A stretch of DNA of 64,000 bases from Lachnospiraceae bacterium (GTDB lineage: Bacteria > Bacillota > Clostridia > Lachnospirales > Lachnospiraceae), in contig JAFYDI010000114.1 of the NCBI GenBank assembly GCA_017544835.1, forward strand, positions 1-64,000, written 5' to 3'. The notes below the pieces were generated by a model. It searched no databases. It had not been told where the DNA came from and saw nothing but the letters and a program-made list of their open reading frames with translations. This document shows, piece after piece, positions 61,836-64,000 of the stretch; positions within the stretch are counted from its first letter, which is position 1, and each line of letters opens with the position of its first letter. The position numbers and the translations under genes are program-made.

Positions 61836-63872
61836 ATGAAATGCTGGGAAATATGGAAAAAGAATAATGAAAAACCCATATTTATCAAGTTTTTGATGAA
61901 TATGTTTTTAATCGTTTTGATTCCTTCTTTGATGCTGGCAGCAGTATATATAGGTCTTAACGAGAAAATCAAAAAGCAGACCTTTGAGCGAAGCGAAGAA
62001 GCCCTTGCAAACACCGTTCACAAAATGGAAATGCAGCTTGATAATTTGGACAATATCATTATTTATTTTGCAGACAATACGGATATAGTCAATTTTATCA
62101 ATTTAAAAGCATCCGAAGTATCCGAAAACGCCACTATTATCAATCGGGCCCAGACACATTTGCCCGCCATGAAACTTGGTAACGGCAACATAATCAATAT
62201 ACAGATATACTCGGAAAGAAGCGGGGTACTTATAGACGGCCTTACATCTGTTGTTCATTTGGGCAGGTATTATGGCGGTCAGTTTGAAATAAACGAAGTC
62301 ACAAAGGAGCAGTTTCTTAAATATTATCTTAATGAATCCCTCGGAACCACCTATTCGCACAACGAAGTTATCATGCGAAGCAGCAGCTATGACTGTATCG
62401 TATACAACAAGATGTTTACCGGGGTAAATATAGCTCAAAAGAATAACAGGATTCTTTTTTATCTTCGCAGTGAAGGCATATTTGAAGATGCGGTTAAAGA
62501 ACATGATGAGGACGAGGCTTTTTTCTGCGTCATGGATGATGAAGGCGGAATAATATATGACGTCAACAATCGGACACAGGCTGCGGATCGGATTGATTTT
62601 AACAGACTTGCGGGAGACAGGGGGTATTTTATCCAAAAGATTGACTCTCACAAGATTTTTGTGACCTACTATCGCAGTGCATCAAGGGGCCTTATCTGCA
62701 TTGAGGCCTATCCTCTTTCGAGTATTCTCAGTGTAACCAACGGATTCAGAACAGCTACCCTGAGCTTGTTTGTGCTTGCCACTCTTTTGGCGGTTTTACT
62801 CATGGTTGTTTCCGCAAAAAGGCTTTCAAAGCCTATAGAAGAGGCCAGAGATATACTGGGTAAAAATGTTCCGTTAGAAGATTTTGTACAGGAGATAGGG
62901 CAGCTTGTCGCCAATAACGGTGAACTTACCGAGAAGATGAAGCAGCAGGTGTCCATCATGAGGACGGAGGCATTTTACAGGCTGTTTACGGAGGAATGTA
63001 CCGATAAAGAAGCCTTTAAAGAGCAGCTTGATATCATCGGTATCAGGCAGGATGCGGCTCTTTACGCAGTACTGCTTCTTAACTGTAACGATATGGGTGT
63101 AGACATAAGCGTAGAGGAGATAGGCGCCCAGAAAGTATTCTTAGAAGAACTTATAAGGGAAAAGAATATCCCGGAGATTCAGGAAATATATCAGATAGAT
63201 TTTGAAAGGATGATTATTCTTTTTGCAAGTGATGATGAGTCCGTAAACAGGATGAGAGATCTTGCCAACGGCCTTGCAGAGACTTTGATTTCGGAATTGT
63301 CGGAAAAGGGCGGATACAGCGTATCTGTCAGCGGTGATATCTTTACCGATATTCTTAAGCTTCAAAGAGCATTCATTCATGTTCAGAAGGCTTTAAGCAT
63401 GCCCCTTAACGTGTGCGGAGCGGGAAGAGTTCAGTGGTACGACAAGGTCAAACGGTACAAAGAAATAGAGCAGTACAAAGAAATAGAGCAGACAGATCAG
63501 GGTCGTGCAAGAAGTGAAAATGTGTCGCTTCAGAATCAGGTGCTGGTAGATAAGGTCACAGATTATATTAACGCCAATTACAATAATCCTCAGTTAAGCC
63601 TTGCCATGGCAGGGGAAGAGTTCTATATAACGGAAGTCTATTTATCAAAACTTTTTAAGCGTGCGACGGGCGATAATTTTTCCAAGTATCTTGAAAAGAT
63701 TCGTGTGGAAAAAGCAAAGAAACTTTTAAAAGCCGGTGAAAAAGTCTCGGACGTAGCGGCCAAAGTGGGTTACAATTCGCCCCAGGTGTTCAGAAGGGCT
63801 TACAAGCGTTACTACGGCTGCATACCGTCAGAAGACTGCGAACAGGCGGATGATAGCACGGACAGTGAATGA
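61836..63872 (+). CDS. Membrane-bound AraC-family regulator (YesN-like)
   Basis: The 678-aa protein has an N-terminal membrane helix (about 18-40), a dCache-like extracellular sensor (about 42-300), a second helix (about 305-328) and a cytoplasmic part. The C-terminal DNA-binding domain carries two helix-turn-helix motifs (about 570-665: LSLAMAGEEFYITEVYLSKLFKRATGDNF, VSDVAAKVGYNSPQVFRRAYKRYYGC). A tandem KRYKEIEQ/QYKEIEQ repeat lies near residue 537. Such YesN-like proteins sense the imported sugar outside and activate the neighbouring transporter operon. ATG 61836 follows GGAGA. Confidence 0.92.
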   Translation: MKCWEIWKKNNEKPIFIKFLMNMFLIVLIPSLMLAAVYIGLNEKIKKQTFERSEEALANTVHKMEMQLDNLDNIIIYFADNTDIVNFINLKASEVSENATIINRAQTHLPAMKLGNGNIINIQIYSERSGVLIDGLTSVVHLGRYYGGQFEINEVTKEQFLKYYLNESLGTTYSHNEVIMRSSSYDCIVYNKMFTGVNIAQKNNRILFYLRSEGIFEDAVKEHDEDEAFFCVMDDEGGIIYDVNNRTQAADRIDFNRLAGDRGYFIQKIDSHKIFVTYYRSASRGLICIEAYPLSSILSVTNGFRTATLSLFVLATLLAVLLMVVSAKRLSKPIEEARDILGKNVPLEDFVQEIGQLVANNGELTEKMKQQVSIMRTEAFYRLFTEECTDKEAFKEQLDIIGIRQDAALYAVLLLNCNDMGVDISVEEIGAQKVFLEELIREKNIPEIQEIYQIDFERMIILFASDDESVNRMRDLANGLAETLISELSEKGGYSVSVSGDIFTDILKLQRAFIHVQKALSMPLNVCGAGRVQWYDKVKRYKEIEQYKEIEQTDQGRARSENVSLQNQVLVDKVTDYINANYNNPQLSLAMAGEEFYITEVYLSKLFKRATGDNFSKYLEKIRVEKAKKLLKAGEKVSDVAAKVGYNSPQVFRRAYKRYYGCIPSEDCEQADDSTDSE

Positions 63873-63886
63873 AAGGAATAAATAAA

Positions 63887-64000
63887 GTGAATAATATATA
63901 TGATATACCAAGGGCAAAGATTCCCCCGGAGCACGTGGATATTTGGAATCTTCCCTGCCCTGAGCGTAAGAAGGGCAAGTTTGAGCCTGACTGGGAGTCT
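63887..64000 (+). CDS. Start of the next gene of the fucoside cassette (partial)
   Basis: An open frame starts with GTG 63887, nine nt after AAAGGA, and runs off the window end. It begins MNNIYDIPRAKIPPEH, then a Trp/Cys/Lys-rich stretch (DIWNLPCPERKKGKF). I do not recognise the family from 38 residues; a further glycoside hydrolase or sugar-modifying enzyme would fit the cassette, which is guesswork. Confidence 0.6.
   Translation, partial: MNNIYDIPRAKIPPEHVDIWNLPCPERKKGKFEPDWES

Overview
The window is chromosomal DNA of a low-to-mid GC Firmicute. The gene content points to the Lachnospiraceae (Butyrivibrio/Roseburia-like): a split B12-dependent methionine synthase, a bactofilin next to a degenerate LytM-like protein, a Bacillus-type SOS box, DUF1836 and YerC regulators, an LplB/YtcP-type sugar importer with a membrane-bound AraC regulator, and riboswitches for lysine, glycine and preQ1. 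The genus is an inference. Coding density is high. No phage, insertion sequence or CRISPR array is visible.

Layout. 1-9.2 kb: tRNA-Thr, class A penicillin-binding protein (minus), then YigZ, the Mg2+ transporter MgtE behind an unusual leader (long inverted repeat plus a small proline-containing upstream ORF), and a translationally coupled metF, MetH-activation-domain and metH cassette. 9.2-16.5 kb: a redox/cyclic-di-GMP signalling block of hybrid histidine kinase, FIST-domain protein, and a large fusion of ferredoxin, iron-hydrogenase-like and EAL domains, followed by a voltage-gated-type K+ channel. 16.5-19.6 kb: five 36-bp inverted-repeat units in front of an ECF sigma factor and its membrane partner, then a 172-bp highly structured palindromic element. 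19.6-24.2 kb: TypA, a CAP-domain protein, and a membrane protein with a small HTH regulator. 24.2-27.6 kb: lysine riboswitch, dapA, dapB and a frameshifted hisA-like gene; cold-shock protein.

27.7-37.1 kb: LytM-like protein and bactofilin, small regulators, Hpt protein, SPFH protein, chemoreceptor, NahK-like kinase, SIMPL protein, and an HTH/superoxide-reductase-like fusion. 37.2-39.6 kb: a preQ1-riboswitch-controlled YhhQ transporter and radical-SAM pair (queuine salvage candidate), and an MgtC-family protein. 39.8-49 kb: YczE-type membrane protein, a lipoprotein, a glycine riboswitch with an AlsT symporter, an iron alcohol dehydrogenase, a membrane EAL protein, and an M13-like metallopeptidase lipoprotein behind a perfect 20-bp palindrome. 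49-51.8 kb: an SOS operon (HAD protein, Y-family polymerase, small protein, SRAP/YedK) behind two tandem LexA-like boxes. 51.9-56.4 kb: a second ECF sigma/partner pair, paralogous to the first, then small and membrane proteins and a radical-SAM protein. 56.7-64 kb: a fucoside-utilisation cassette (GH29 fucosidase, two ABC permeases, binding protein, AraC regulator) that runs off the end of the window.

The strongest candidates for undescribed biology are the five-unit 36-bp repeat array ahead of the ECF operon, the hydrogenase-like/FIST/histidine kinase block, the mgtE leader with its uORF, and the structured palindrome beside typA. All functional calls rest on reading translated sequence and motifs; no database search was run.
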